Source: Microglena sp. YARC (Eukaryota > Chlorophyta > Chlorophyceae > Chlamydomonadales > Chlamydomonadaceae). Taken from it: DNA of 64,000 nucleotides. The translations under genes and the position numbers were made by a program. The notes beneath the pieces are model-generated. The model saw only the letters and a program-made list of their open reading frames with translations, was not told where the DNA came from and searched no databases. The DNA is taken from positions 5,069,751 to 5,133,750 of the forward strand of contig CM039462.1 of assembly GCA_022414725.1 (NCBI GenBank), given 5' to 3'. Below, in pieces: positions 25,801 through 35,100 of this stretch. The stretch's first letter is position 1, and every line of letters begins with the position of its first letter.

Positions 25801-26977
25801 GGATGGAAAAGGGTTGGAGGGAGGGAGGAGGGGGGGGAGAGGGGCGAACACCACCACCACCACCACCCTCCTCCTACCTCCCACCGACACGAGCATCAGA
25901 ATTGTACCTGCATGCCTCCCACCCCCTCCCACCCTCCACTCACCCACCCTCCCACCGACGCGGGCATCAGAAACGTACCTACATGCCTCCCACCCCCTCC
26001 CTTCAACCACTCACCCACCCTCCCACCCACCTACCTCCCACCGACGCGGGCATCAGAAACGTACCTACATGCCTCCCACCCCCTCCCTCCCACCTCTCAC
26101 CCACCCTCCCACCCACCTACCTCCCACAGACGCGGGCATCAGAAACGTACCTGCATGCCTCCCACCCCCTCCCTCCCACCACTCACCCACCCTCCCACCC
26201 ACCTACCTCCCACAGACGCGGGCATCAGAAACGTACCTGCATGCCTCCCACCCCTCCCTCCCACCACTCACCCACCCTCCCACCCACCTACCTACCACCG
26301 ACGCGGGTATCAGAATTGTACCTGCATCCCCCCCCCCCCCGCCCACCCACCCACCCACCTACCTACCCACCGACGCGAGCATTAGAATCGTACCTGCATG
26401 CCTCCCACCTGCCCCCACCCACCACCACCCTTCCCATCCACTTACCTACCTACCACCGACGCGGGCATCAGAATTGTACCTGCATGCCTCCCCCTTGCCC
26501 CCCCCCCCCACCCCCCCTCCCACCCACCCCACCCCACCCACCTACCTACCACCGACGCGAGCATCAGAATCGTACCTGCATGCCTCCCACGACAATGCAC
26601 GTGCGCACTGTTCGTGAGCTCCGGCTGAATGCGCATATCTGCATTTACATATAACGTTGAAAGTTAGATAGGAGATGATGTAAGCAAATGCCAGCACTGT
26701 TCTTGAGCTCTGGCTGAATGAGCAGATCAGCATTTAAAGAATTTTGAAAGTTAGTTAGGAGATGATGTAAGCAAATGCCAGCACTGTTCTCGAGCTCCGG
26801 CTGAATGCGCAGATCTGCATTTAAAGATAATTTAGATAGTCAGTTTGGAGATGTAAGAGATGCCAACACTGTTGTGGAGGGAGAGGGAGGGAGAGGGAGG
26901 GAGAGAGGGGGAGAGAGGGGGAGAGAGGGAGAGAGGGAGAGAGAGGGAGAGAGGGAGAGAGGGAGAGAGGAGAGAGG

Positions 26978-27041
<64 letters not shown>

Positions 27042-30000
27042 GCAAGCATTGAATCATGGCCATTGTACCGCCCCATGCTCACCTCTTTCTCAATTTGCTG
27101 CGCCAACTCCCTTGTTGGGGCCAGGACCAAGCCTAAAGGTCCGTCACCCGGTCTAAGAGGGGTCTGCTGCAGACAGTGCTGGACCATGGGGATGGCGAAG
27201 GATGCTGTTTTTCCAGAACCTGTTTCTGCGCATCCGAGGATGTCCAATCCACTCAGGCCAATGGGGATCCCCTGACACTGGATGGGAGTCGGTGTCTCGT
27301 ACTTGTGGTGCTTGATATCTTCCATCAAGTTTGCATGTAAGTTCTGGGTCAGATGGGGTGGGAGGGAGTGGGTCAGATGGGGTGGGTCAGGTGGGTTGGA
27401 CATGCCCTGGCACTGGATGGGAGTCGGTGTTTCGTACTTGTGGTGCTTGATATCTTCCATCAAGTTTGCATGTAAGTTCTGGGTCAGATGGGGTGGGAGG
27501 GAGTGGGTCAGATGGGGTGGGTCAGGTGGGTTGGACATGCCCTGGCACTGGATGGGAGACGGTGTTTCATACTTGTGGTGCTTGATATCTTTCATCACGT
27601 GCGCATGCAAGTTCTGGGTCAGATGGGGTGGTCAGGTGGGGTGGGAGGGGGTGGGTCAGATGGGGTGGGTCAGATGGGTGGGTCAGATGGGTGGGTCAGG
27701 TGGGTGGGAGGGGTGGGTCAGATGGGTGGGTCAGGTGGGTGGGTCAGGGGTGGGTCAGATGGGGTGGGTCAGATGGGGTGGGACAGGTGGGGTGGGAGGG
27801 GTGGGTCAGATGGGGTGGGTCAGATGGGGTGGGTCAGGTGGGGTGGGAGGGGTGTGGGTGTGGGTGAGGGTGGGGGGGTGGGGGGGGGGGGGGCAGATGG
27901 CAGGTTCGGGAAGGTAGAGAAGGCAGAGTGGCTTGGGTTGGGGATCTGGGTTAGATGGGTGGGAGGGGTGAGTCAGATGGTGAGACAGTGGGTGGGTCGG
28001 GGCTGGGGGGAGCAGTTGGAAGGTTTGGTAAGGTGGAGAAGGCAGAGGTGGCTTGGTTGACATGCCCTGGCACTGGATGGGAGTCGGTGTCTCGTACTTG
28101 TGGTGCTTGATATCTTCCATGACGTGCGCTTGCAAGTTCTGGGTCAGATGGGGTGGGAGGGAGTGGGTCAGATGGTGGGTCAGGGGGTGGTCAGGTGGGT
28201 TGGACATGCCCTGGCACTGGATGGGAGTCGGTGTTTCGTACTTGTGGTGCTTGATATCTTTCATCACGTGCGCATGCAAGGTCTGGGTCAGATGGGTGGG
28301 AGGGAGGGGTCAGGTGGGGTGGAGGGGGTGGGAGGCGTGGGAGGGGGGGGGGATCAGGTGGGTCAGATGGGGTGGGTCAGGGGGAGGGTCAGGTGGGTTG
28401 GAGGGGTGAGAGGGGGTGGGTCAGGTGGTTGGGAGGGGGTGAGAGGGGGTGGGTCAGATGGGAGGGTCAGGGGGAGGGTCAGGTGGGTTGGGAGGGTTGG
28501 GAGGAGTTGGGAGGGCTGAGTCAGGTGGGTTGGGAGGGGGTGAGAGGGGTGGGTCAGATGGGGAGGGTCAGGGGAGGGTCAGGTGGGTTGGGAGGGGTTG
28601 GGAGGGGGTGGGAGGGGGTGGGTCAGGTGGGAGGGTCAGGGGGAGGTCAGGTGGGTTGGAGGGTTGGGAGGGGTGAGAGGAGGTGGGTCAGGTGGGTTGG
28701 GAGGGGTGAGAGGGGTGGGTCAGATGGGGAGGGTCAGGGAGGGTCAGTGGGTTGGAGGGGTTGGGAGGGGTTGGGAGGGGGTGAGAGGGGTGGGTCAGAT
28801 GGGAGGGTCAGGGGAGGGTCAGGTGGGTTGGGAGGGGTGAGAGGGGTGGGTCAGATGGGAGGGTCAGGGGGAGGGTCAGGTGGGTTGGGAGAGGTTGGGA
28901 GGGGGTGGGTCAGGGGGGTTGGAGGGGTGAGAGGGGGTGGGTCAGATGGGAGGGTCAGGGGGAGGTCAGGGTGGGTTGGAGGGGGTGGGAGGGGTTGGGA
29001 GGGGGTGGGGTCAGGTGGGTTGGGAGGGGGTGAGAGGGGGTGGGTCAGATGGGGAGGGTCAGGGGTAGGTCAGTGTTGGGAGGGGTTCGGTCAGATGGGT
29101 TGGGAGGGGGTGGGTCAGGTGGGTTGGGAGGGGGTGAGAGCTGGGGTGGGTCAGATGGGGTGGGTCAGGGGGTAGGTCAGGTGGGGTGGGAGGGGTGAGA
29201 GGGGGTGGGTCAGATGGGTGGGTCAGGGGTAGGTCAGGTGGGTTGGGAGGGGTTCGGTCAGATGGGGTAGGAGGGTGGTCAGGTGGGGTGGGAGGGGGTG
29301 GGTCAGATAGGTGGGTCAGTGGATGGTCAGGGATGGTGGTGAGGGTGGGTGTGGGGGGGAGGGGGGAGTAAAATGCAAGGTTCAGTTAGGCAGAAAAGGC
29401 AGGGGTGGCTTGGGTTGGAATATTGACCAAGTATGGGAGGATTGATGATGACCAAGTATGGACAAATCTGATCGTGTAATATAAATAGTGATTTTAGGGT
29501 ACAACTGTGCAGGGTGTGGGAGGGGGGGGGGGGGGGGGCAGGGAGCTGTGGTGGCTTGGTTGGGGATACTGACCAAGTATGGACAGATTGAGGGAGTATA
29601 TTCACTGGTTTGAAGGGGAGCAATCTTAAGGCTTGAAAGCCTACGTGCTAGACCTACAGGTCTCCAAATATGATCATGTAATATAAAGAGTGACTTGAGG
29701 GTACAACTGTGCAAGAGGGGGGGGGGGGAGGGGGGGGACTGGTGGTGGCAGCGGCCGAAATGTGCAGCCTATCAAAAAGGAAGGTTTAATTGAGCCACAT
29801 GCACATGCACATGCAACACCTTGATTGAGATTGTGGAGTACAGAAGCCTATGGGTGACTGGATGGCAAGCATGCTGCGTAGATCTAACAAAGCCTTGTAA
29901 CACTGTGTGACAAGGTGGAGGGCTACTACATTCAATCAGCCTGGACAGGAAATACAGATATGGTACGGTAGGACCTCCTCCAAATTGTTGGACCTACTCC

Positions 30001-30633
30001 AACAATTTGAACCAGAAGACACAAATGATCTTGAACGGCTCTAGGTTAACTACTCATGTGAAGCAGAAACAGTAGTCAAGGAGACAGGTAGATGTAAGAT
30101 GGATGTCCAAGACCTGCCTACCCCCTGGCAGTCCCCAAGACACTCACCATGTCATGGAATGTTTCTATAGGGCTGGGAGCTTTGGGCTGCCCCTCACGGA
30201 CCATGACATTGACATTTAGCCTTTGCTTAATTCCAGTAATCTGCTCTGGGGTCAGATTCTGGACGCGCTCGCTGGGCACCCAGGGTAGGAAAATCGGGTC
30301 TGCGATTTGCGCCATTGATCCGGCTCGAGAAATCGGTCGGGCCCCAGCTTCACCGTCGAGTTGAACCATTGATCCCTGTCTCGACATGGAGCCGCTGCCA
30401 ACACTGGCCATTGAGCCAGTCCGATCCATACCTCTCCCCCCACCGAACTGGTCGTCCCTGCGTCCAAATCCGCTCCCACTCCCACTTCGCCCGGAATCGC
30501 GATAACTACCTCCACCTCCTCCTCCTCCAAAACTGGCCCCCTGGCCACTAGCGTTGCGGGAGCTGGGAGGAGCATCAGATCCAGTGGGAGTAGTGCTACC
30601 TCCATCCCGTAAGTGAGGGGGGACGTATGGCAT
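11330..30633 (-). CDS. DEAD-box ATP-dependent RNA helicase, complete nine-exon gene (603 aa)
   Basis: ATP-dependent RNA-remodelling enzyme of the DDX3/DDX5-like part of the DEAD-box family. Exons on the minus strand: 30633-30148, 27343-27083, 26638-26576, 25264-24980, 23341-23099, 19712-19556, 17489-17383, 14344-14274, 11468-11330. All junctions are GT-AG, phases agree, and the total is 1812 nt. Start MPYVPPHLR (ATG 30633-30631) follows TTGAAC; residues 10-100 are Gly/Ser/Arg-rich with SMSRQGS-like repeats. Motifs: Q motif (Tyr177 to Gln184), AETGSGKT 201-208, PTRELAQQ 238-245, TPGR 288-291, DEAD 312-315, SAT 343-345, VFVERKT 415-421, HGG 441-443, [10 protein letters not shown] 466-475, HRIGRTGR 496-503. 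The C-terminus ([10 protein letters not shown]...DDKYAFM...AWDD) resembles a plant helicase group by memory; I do not assign a number. All catalytic motifs are intact. Introns hold junction-copy arrays, listed separately. Confidence 0.95.
11469..13000 (-). repeat. Array copying the 3' splice site of helicase exon 9, with TA tracts
   Basis: Units of about 102 bp upstream of exon 9 carry CCGACTCAGGGC, the exon 9 acceptor and first bases, with AGTCTGAATGAGACTTTCTT and CCTCCCGCCCACCC. Copies start near 11,565, 11,667, 11,771, 12,708 and 12,810, with a diverged one at about 12,924. Between the copies at 11,771 and 12,708 lie two long (TA)n tracts, poly-G runs and a CCCA/CACA stretch (12,130-12,220). 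Confidence 0.85.
11786..11898. repeat. (TA)n tract with G/C-clamped palindromic ends
   Basis: About 85 bp of TA dinucleotides is bounded by CCCCCCCTCG on the left and CGAGGGGGGG on the right, so the whole tract is one perfect-ended palindrome able to extrude a cruciform. A second (TA)n tract at about 12,625-12,708 has only the left CCCCCTCG arm. Confidence 0.9.
12920..13290. repeat. Roughly 75-bp tandem array in helicase intron 8
   Basis: Five units with AAAGGAGGCCTTTGCCAGAC, a CATGG or CACGGCTA segment, ATAAG and a TGTGTATGTGTGTG run. GGAGGCCTTTG is the most conserved part. I cannot link the unit to an exon. Confidence 0.8.
13340..14273. repeat. Array downstream of helicase exon 8, with a family A fragment
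   Basis: 13,340-13,430 is a truncated family A copy. From 13,580 on, units of 60-80 bp carry GCCATTCTGTCTGTCTACAT and ATGCATGCAAAC. A copy of the last 45 bp of exon 8 with its donor (coding [15 protein letters not shown]) sits at 13,530-13,585. Shorter scraps of the donor end (ACTCACTTGAA) sit near 13,890 and 14,095. These are copies of the exon 8 3' end placed downstream of the real exon at 14,274. Confidence 0.8.
14345..14570. repeat. GATGGGGGTATGAG tandem repeats
   Basis: Degenerate 14-25-bp units of GGGGGTATGAGTATGGGGGT in helicase intron 7, just upstream of exon 8. Low complexity; no gene. Confidence 0.8.
14680..14883 (+). repeat. Dispersed repeat family G, ending in a poly-G tract
   Basis: GCGACGCGGAAAATTGGCGG, GTTGGCTATCGGAGCGACAG, GTGGCACTGGAATCGATTGC and GACAACGGGGGCTTCCGCCC, then about 36 consecutive G. 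Related copies occur at about 22,195-22,430 and 48,210-48,380. It is a transposon-like dispersed repeat of unknown class. Confidence 0.7.
15002..15193. mobile_element. hAT-type MITE, copy 1 (192 bp, 8-bp target duplication)
   Basis: Perfect terminal inverted repeats CAGGGTACTTCCA / TGGAAGTACCCTG are flanked by the direct repeat CATGGAAC (14,994-15,001 and 15,194-15,201). An 8-bp target duplication and a CAGGG terminus are typical of hAT elements. The interior (GCGCTTTTTGCACTACAAAG, TTAAACCCCCTGTGG) is non-coding, so it would depend on a transposase elsewhere. Confidence 0.93.
15235..15450 (+). mobile_element. tRNA-derived SINE, copy 1
   Basis: The head is tRNA-like, with GGCGAATGGTTCATTGGTTG (box A region) and a good box B, CCGGGTTCAAATCCCTAG. 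The body follows: GTCAACAGCCATGGTAGCCT, GTCCAGGTAAA, GGCTCCCTTAAGACCACGCC and CCAGGCGGTATCATT. The same body is at 53,690-53,905 (+), 53,930-54,125 (-) and 57,323-57,522 (-). The head cannot fold into a proper tRNA, so this is not a tRNA gene. Confidence 0.85.
15455..17382 (-). repeat. Array copying the 3' end of helicase exon 7
   Basis: Longer copies at about 16,905-16,985 and 17,180-17,270 keep some 80 bp of exon 7, with a codon pattern like [14 protein letters not shown], and the donor GTGAGC. Shorter copies (GGAGGTTGAGAAGGTGAGC and variants) recur in units of 90-280 bp down to 15,470. They are mixed with CGGCTGGACCGCAACTTAGT, CACCTACCACTACCAC and runs of ACAACACAATGCTCAC. The real exon ends at 17,383. 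Confidence 0.88.
17490..18265. repeat. GT-rich satellite with chimeric exon 7 / exon 6 fragments
   Basis: GTGTGTGG microsatellites and AGTGGTGTGGTGTAGTGG repeats surround two fragments (about 17,640-17,725 and 17,778-17,850). On the minus strand the first reads as the start of exon 7 with its acceptor (GTCGAACAGGACGGGCTGGA, then GGGACGTGCAACCTC), joined directly to the middle of exon 6 (CTCGTTGCAACTGATGTTGC). The second is a more decayed version. Confidence 0.85.
18270..19515. repeat. AAC/AGC-rich satellite in helicase intron 6
   Basis: About 1.2 kb of interleaved ACTAACAACAACAGC, ATTAACAACAGCAGC and CCCCAAAAGCAGTAG units. Trinucleotide periodicity without stops creates long false frames on both strands (a Val/Ala/Ser-rich one of 601 codons, Leu-only ones, and a Thr/Ala one of 284). 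It abuts exon 6, whose donor is at 19,555. Confidence 0.95.
19713..20390 (-). repeat. Array copying the 5' part of helicase exon 6, with poly-G and GT tracts
   Basis: Copies of the exon 6 start with its acceptor (AGTCTGAGCGAGATGCAGCT and GTCCTTGTTGCAACTGATGT on the minus strand) lie at about 19,897-19,978 and 20,050-20,130, with a short one at 20,358-20,384. They are separated by GT microsatellites and poly-G runs. The copies lack the catalytic [10 protein letters not shown] end of the exon. Confidence 0.85.
20391..20565 (-). repeat. Family A dispersed repeat, near full length
   Basis: Minus-strand copy with CATA tail, GTTACAGTCCAGGGGTAGGC, GGGACTTGCCCAACCGTAGT, GAACTGAACCCCAAACAATC and a head with AGTGATCATGTAATTCC. 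Confidence 0.85.
20590..21390 (+). pseudogene. Decayed non-LTR retrotransposon (LINE) 3' end
   Basis: Plus-strand frames give [20 protein letters not shown] (from about 20,750). After a frameshift near 20,873 they give [20 protein letters not shown] and [16 protein letters not shown]. This matches the C-terminal region of LINE reverse-transcriptase proteins, where a short Cys/His knuckle (C...DExHxxxxCxxY) follows the polymerase. Stops and shifts break every frame. A non-coding tail continues to a TGTAATGTAA end near 21,385. The relic is in helicase intron 5, opposite to the gene. Confidence 0.7.
21640..22170. repeat. Roughly 160-bp tandem array
   Basis: Three and a half units with GTGCTCGTAGCTGAAAATAA, AGCTATGGAGTGTAGAACTA, ATGACCACAGACATGCCTC and AATACGGTGTAGTTCCCCGC; unit starts near 21,641, 21,813, 21,974 and 22,133. 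No link to an exon seen. Confidence 0.88.
22190..22435 (+). repeat. Dispersed repeat family G
   Basis: Copy with GCAACGCGGAAAAATGGCGG, GTTGGCTATCGGAGCGACAG, GGGCCAGTTAGGGCCAGGGT and CGGGGTGTCCCTGGGGGC, then CCCCCCCCATAAGGGGGGGC. It matches the copy at 14,680. Confidence 0.7.
22440..23098 (-). repeat. Array copying the 3' end of helicase exon 5
   Basis: About five units of roughly 110 bp downstream of exon 5. Each repeats CGCAAGACCCGATG, a version of the coding sequence for [20 protein letters not shown] and the donor (GGGCAGGTTAG or GGGCAGGTGAG), then a short intron piece (CATGGTTTGGGCTTGGTTG). Several copies are frameshifted. The true exon is 23,099-23,341. Confidence 0.9.
23342..24095 (-). 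repeat. Array copying the 5' part of helicase exon 5, one copy nearly whole
   Basis: Six units upstream of exon 5 repeat the acceptor ATGCAG and the codons for [13 protein letters not shown], at about 23,390-23,445, 23,630-23,686, 23,740-23,795, 23,850-23,905, 23,960-24,006 and 24,070-24,090, separated by ACCACCACAC-type simple repeats. The unit at 23,508-23,686 is long. It repeats roughly the first 56 of 81 codons, including [20 protein letters not shown] and VERKT, before breaking into a CCACCA repeat. Confidence 0.9.
24120..24305. repeat. C-rich low-complexity tract
   Basis: CCCCCTCCTCCACCCC-type sequence with no gene. Confidence 0.85.
24310..24979 (-). repeat. Array copying the 3' end of helicase exon 4 (three copies, ~210-bp period)
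   Basis: Copies at about 24,345-24,425, 24,560-24,640 and 24,770-24,850 repeat the last 80 bp of exon 4, coding [20 protein letters not shown] plus TIK, and a donor-like GGA. They are followed by GTATCG and GGGAGGTATCGCGTC, TGTGTGTGTGGTGGTGATGG, and GGGAGAACCCAAACTTCACA. Two copies share a GGGCAA variant (Gly for Ala) that the exon lacks, so they were copied from each other. The real exon ends at 24,980. Confidence 0.93.
25280..25855. repeat. GGAGG-rich degenerate satellite
   Basis: About 570 bp of TTGGAGGGGGATGGAGGGGG-like sequence in helicase intron 3, just upstream of exon 4. Gly- and Pro-rich frames across it are artefacts. Confidence 0.93.
25856..26575 (-). repeat. Array copying the 3' end of helicase exon 3 (about eight copies)
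   Basis: Units of 70-95 bp repeat GTGGGAGGCATGCAGGTACG, the last codons (VGGMQ) and donor of exon 3. Each is followed by TTCTGATGCCCGCGTCGGTG and a GGTGGGTGGGAGGG spacer. Copies of the donor lie near 25,912, 25,974, 26,058, 26,143, 26,235, 26,317, 26,390 and 26,475; the real one is at 26,575. Confidence 0.93.
26639..26835 (-). repeat. Copies of the 5' part of helicase exon 3
   Basis: Two copies (about 26,690-26,745 and 26,775-26,825) of the exon 3 acceptor and first 30-40 bp (AATGCAGATCTGCGCATTCA, GCCGGAGCTCGAGAACAGTG), followed by CTGGCATTTGCTTACATCAT. Exon 3 therefore has arrays on both sides. Confidence 0.88.
26876..27035. repeat. (GA)n/(GGGA)n microsatellite
   Basis: Purine-only tract of about 160 bp in helicase intron 2. 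Confidence 0.97.
27344..28290 (-). repeat. Array copying the 5' part of helicase exon 2 (four copies)
   Basis: Copies at about 27,390-27,475, 27,530-27,612, 28,060-28,145 and 28,200-28,285 repeat the acceptor GACCCAG and the first 26 or so codons of exon 2 ([19 protein letters not shown] and variants such as [10 protein letters not shown]). Each breaks at the same place, where CAGGG of the exon runs into CATGTCCAACCCACC. Spacers are CCCATCTGACCCACC repeats. The real exon starts at 27,343. Confidence 0.93.
28290..29360. repeat. GGGTGGGTCAGATGGG degenerate satellite
   Basis: About 1 kb of GGTGGGTCAGATGGGAGGGT-like units, grown from the spacer of the exon 2 array. Gly/Trp-rich frames across it are artefacts. 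Confidence 0.93.
29390..29760. repeat. Duplicated segment with poly-G tracts in helicase intron 1
   Basis: GACCAAGTATGGACA, ATGATCATGTAATATAAA and GGGTACAACTGTGCA each occur two or three times around two poly-G tracts (29,521 and 29,717). The rest of intron 1, to 30,147, is ordinary non-repetitive DNA without a gene. Confidence 0.75.
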
Positions 30634-32125
30634 GTTCAACAGCGGTGCTCGTCACGATGGCTTCAGATAAAGAGCGTTGGAGAACTCTGTAGAGCCTTGA
30701 AGGGCACAGAAAGCAGGTAGACGATCAAATCTGGTGCCTGTGATGGCAGTGAGTTGAGAACATGTGCCATGCCCTGGCCAACTTTCCTAAACCCTAATAT
30801 GTTTCATATCGTGCTCGTACATGCCATGCAATATCAGCATGCGATGTATGCATGGCTGCATGCCATGCTTGAGATTGGTGATCGTCCCCTTGTGACCGTG
30901 CTGTAAGTAGGTATCGGCGTTTTCTTGCCGTGCATGTTACGATCTCGTAACTTTCTTGATGTTCGACTTCTGGGTCTGGATCGGCACCGGAATGACTTCA
31001 GGATTGTGACCGGGTCGAGAACCTAGAAAAACGCAAGGGCTTCCCGGTCCAAGCGCTGTAGTCGCCCTGAAGTTGCGGTGGGCCAATGAGGCTCAACAAG
31101 TCCCAGGAAAGGGGGCAGTGAACCAATCGCCGCCAAATTGAAGACAAATCAGACTGCTAGCGTATTTTTTTGGTTGGGTTGATGCCGGATTTTGGAAGAC
31201 AAAAGATGAAAGGCACCAATTTCCCCAATTATGATCAGCATTACTACTTCCGTACAGCACAGTGCGAATCTACCTCAATTTATCCATGAATGTTCGAAGA
31301 GATTGTATCGAGAAAGTTTACATAAGAGTGCTTAGATTTTGATTGATTTGAACGTCCACACTTCCCCTGGTTATTACCCTTACTGCCAAAGATAGCGACC
31401 AGCCAAATCGCTGTCTGGAGCTATGTGGCCGAATTCAGGTTCGAGTTCCGTATAGTACAGAGAATTACCACCATCCAAACTACTGCTGGGGGCGCGTAAT
31501 CAAGTCAATTATATCTCAACCCTGAAGGTACAGATAATAATCAGATCAGTTAAGGATTCCAATCACCGGACCCCTCTAGAGATGTGCTTGCTCCATTCAG
31601 CCAACTAAGGAGAGTTGCCGTATGTAGGGCCAATCAGATGAGTCATGTAGTAATCCACACGAGGGACAATCCACATAGCATAACTGTGACGAATGGACTG
31701 GGACACTGGGGAAGACCACTCATCCAAGGATACAGGTCAAATACAGTCTACTTTTCTGATAATGTTTGGCCAAAGACGGCAGGCAGCCAAATTGCTGGAT
31801 GGAGCAGTGTAACCAAGTTTACGGTCAAGTATACTGTATACAGGGTCAATAGGGGGGGGGGGGGGGGGGGGGGGGTCAATATCCTTCAACCTCCAGTGGA
31901 GCTTCCAGTCCCCGTTCTTACACCATCTAAAGGCTAGTCAGTAATACAAGGACTAAGCATTTGTCCAGGAGAAACATAGCAGCTCTGCAGATCACACCTC
32001 CTAAATGGGCGCATATTAAACTACCCGGGTAACAACATGTTGCCCTCTACTTGAAGATTATATACCAATCACACGTTTAACTACGTCAAAAATTGTTCAA
32101 AATCGTTCCTCCTCAGCTAAATTTA
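30634..32125. other. Intergenic region between helicase start and CURT1 stop
   Basis: About 1.5 kb that should hold the helicase promoter and 5' UTR. I see two family C fragments (31,380-31,440 and 31,640-31,830) and a poly-G tract near 31,850-31,874. Directly upstream of the ATG (30,700-31,300) is unique, AT-balanced DNA with no clear TATA box that I would call. Confidence 0.5.
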
Positions 32126-35100
32126 TTATCCCTTAACAGACTTGACGAAGCTGTCAATGTTGGCAGTGACAGCGGTCCTGCGATAAGACAATCAAAGCAT
32201 TTAGGTCAGCGTCATTCAGGTCAGTGTCATATAGAGTCAGTGTTGTGTAGGTCAGTGTCATTTAGGTCAGTGTCATTCATGCAAGTGTCATTCATGCAAG
32301 TGTCATTTAGGGTAGTGTCACTTAACTCGACATCCCCAAAAAACAATTGTAAAACAATTGTTTGGGGTTCAGTTCATCAATGTTTTTTTTCTAGCCCTTC
32401 TTATCACGGTTGGGCAAGTCCCTTTAGCCTATTTGGCCTACCCCTGGACTGAACCGTACATACAGATACAGCGTCAGAAGTGCAACATCCTCCTATGGCA
32501 GAGGTCCCAGAGATTATAACAGGTTTAACACCGTGGACTTATCGGACAGGACCAACTAGGCAAGCAACAGATCAAACAATGTGGGTACAGCGTCAGAAGT
32601 GCAACAACCTCCACTAGCAGAGGTCCCAGAGATTATAACAGGTTCAACACCGTGGAGTCATCGGACTGGACAAACTAGGCAAGCAACAGAACAAACAATG
32701 TGGGGTGGGTGAAGGAGGGACACGCTCGCAAATATATCAGGTTGGCTCTGACTACTTGGAATTAAGGCTGGATCAGTCAGAAACACTTGGTTCTTCCGTC
32801 TATCCTGTTGGGCTTGTCGCATTCAAACTACTTTTCCATAATTTGCATGGACCATATTTTTAGCTGACGGACACAGGAGCTACCGGAACACATCAATAAA
32901 TACACTCAACAACACCACAACCCACCATCCCACCCACAACCACGGACACTCACCACCAACAACATAAGTCAAGAAGAGCAGTAGCAAGACCACAGAAGGC
33001 TCAATAAGATGTCCCCCAAAGTTCAAACTTCCTCCCCCAAGTACCCAGACCATCATCAACATCACCAGATTGGCCTATCATGCAAGCCTATCAAGCTTAT
33101 TCCTAAAATTAAGTAGAGGGTACTGTATACAGTACATCTGCTTCCCCATGAAGCAGGTGTAGGTGTAGTGCATGCAGCTAACCTGTGCCCCAACCTCCTC
33201 AAAGCCTTAGACCTTACTCCAAACAATTTATATGGAATGGCCCACCACCCTCTCTATCAAGAGCCATTACCCAGCCAATCACAATCTGTTTCGCCGTCTG
33301 TCACACTAGTAGTACTTTCCTCGGTGGCTAGAGGTTATATGTTGAAGATGAATGATGGCTGTTTCTCAGATCACCCGCCCCAAACCCACCCACCCACACT
33401 CTCCCCCTACCCCCTATTGACAACGTAGCCACCGACCCATACCCTTCCACCCATACAGAACACCCACGCAACACTAGAATGTAACGAATCAGGGTTCATC
33501 TTAGGAGTGGATCTTACCTCTCAGTGGGCTCAGTGAAGTACCTGTAGGCGTATGCACCAGACACAACGATGCCAATGAACTCCAAGGCCTGGCATGATGG
33601 CAAAGAACGTGTCAGATGGACCAACTAAGATTGCAAATGTGTGTTTGATACATTTCCAGTGGTATCTAATCTCAGTGTTCCTTCAATTCAAAAAAATGAT
33701 AAACAGAAGAAAATGAAAAGAAAAGGAAATTACATTTCCTGGTATTTTTACCGCCTCTCCATGGGTGGCGACTTCAGTACATCAGGCGTACTGCCGGGCA
33801 AGCAAAATTGGAATATAAAAACGGGTGCGCGAAACAACTGCGCTTCAGGCCTTAAGGATTTGGCATGCAAAATTGCCTGTGCCCCCTGCCACCTGTATTT
33901 TATCACATCACGTCACCTCACAAGTCACATCTAGTCACGTCGGACAGTCACGTCTCGTCAAGTCGAACCAAGGGCAGACACAGAAGGTGGCAATTGCAAT
34001 GGCATATCCCTGGTAGAAGATGTCAAAGCAAGCAATTAATGCATCCACATATGCTAGTTATCATAATTATCACCAGTTGACAGGCCCCAGTAGAACTGAA
34101 GCCCCAGTCCCTGCTCAGGGATTTTTTCCCTCCTATATATTGCGATAGTTCCTTGATACCCCGTTGTGGCCCCAATTATCGCTATACAAATGACCCCCTC
34201 CCCCCCCCCCTAAATGGCCTTAAAAAGCTATAAAACGCTGTCCCTGGAGGAGGGCTACAACCATGAAGCCAGAAAAAGAACTTCCAGAGTTGAAAAAAAC
34301 TTACTGAGTTGACAACGGGGATCTTGTCAACAACATCCATGGTGGAACCAATGGCAATCTGGGCCAAGATGGCAAAGAGGATGATGCCGATGGCGGCAGG
34401 CCTCTCGGACTCAGGGGCGGCGTCCCACTCAGCCTGGATGGGCTTCAAGGGAGAAAAATGCAGTGTTTGGTTCAGATATTTCTTGGGGTCCCCTAGTGTA
34501 GCAGACGTGGCTATGCAAGACAGATTTCAGGACCATGGCTAAGGTCTTTTCAGAATGGAGGGAGATGCTTAATTAAGCGAAAGCATACATTATTAGTCAT
34601 TTGTTTTTGTCAGAAATGTAACTGAATCATGGATGGGCTGCAAGGCAGAAAGATGCAGTGTTATATTCAAATATTTCTGTGTCCCTTAGTGTAGGCTAGG
34701 ATATGCAAGGCAGATTTCAGGGACATGGTATCGGTCCTTTCAGGATGGAAGGAGATGCATAAATAAGCGAGAACTACTTGAACTTCGTTTCATACTTCGT
34801 TTCGGGACCAAATAAAGAGTGGTGAAATCCACTCATCCTAAAACAGCAGATGAGATTGGGTGCATACACCAGAAACGAAGTATGGGAAATCATCAATTAC
34901 TTTACCACCTGGACCAACACAAGATCATACATGTCATCTCCTGTTAATAGGAAAGCACAACCCTCAAAATTCTGATTAAAGTCCGTAGATCAATCTTGTT
35001 TCCTGATTTTCCGGACACAATCTGTTTGTGTAAAGTCCTGTGCTAGCTTGTCCACATAACTTCTAAGCAAGATGAGTGCCCCATTTGCATGACCGAGCGT

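Noticed and set aside
25000..26654. Several 200-336-codon Pro-, Gly- or His-rich open frames on both strands
   Set aside because: They cross GGAGG satellite, the exon 3 junction array and exon 4 in changing frames; only the helicase exons have conserved motifs.
27282..29371. Long Gly/Trp/Val-rich plus-strand open frames
   Set aside because: Complement of the exon 2 array and the GGGTGGGTCAGATGGG satellite.
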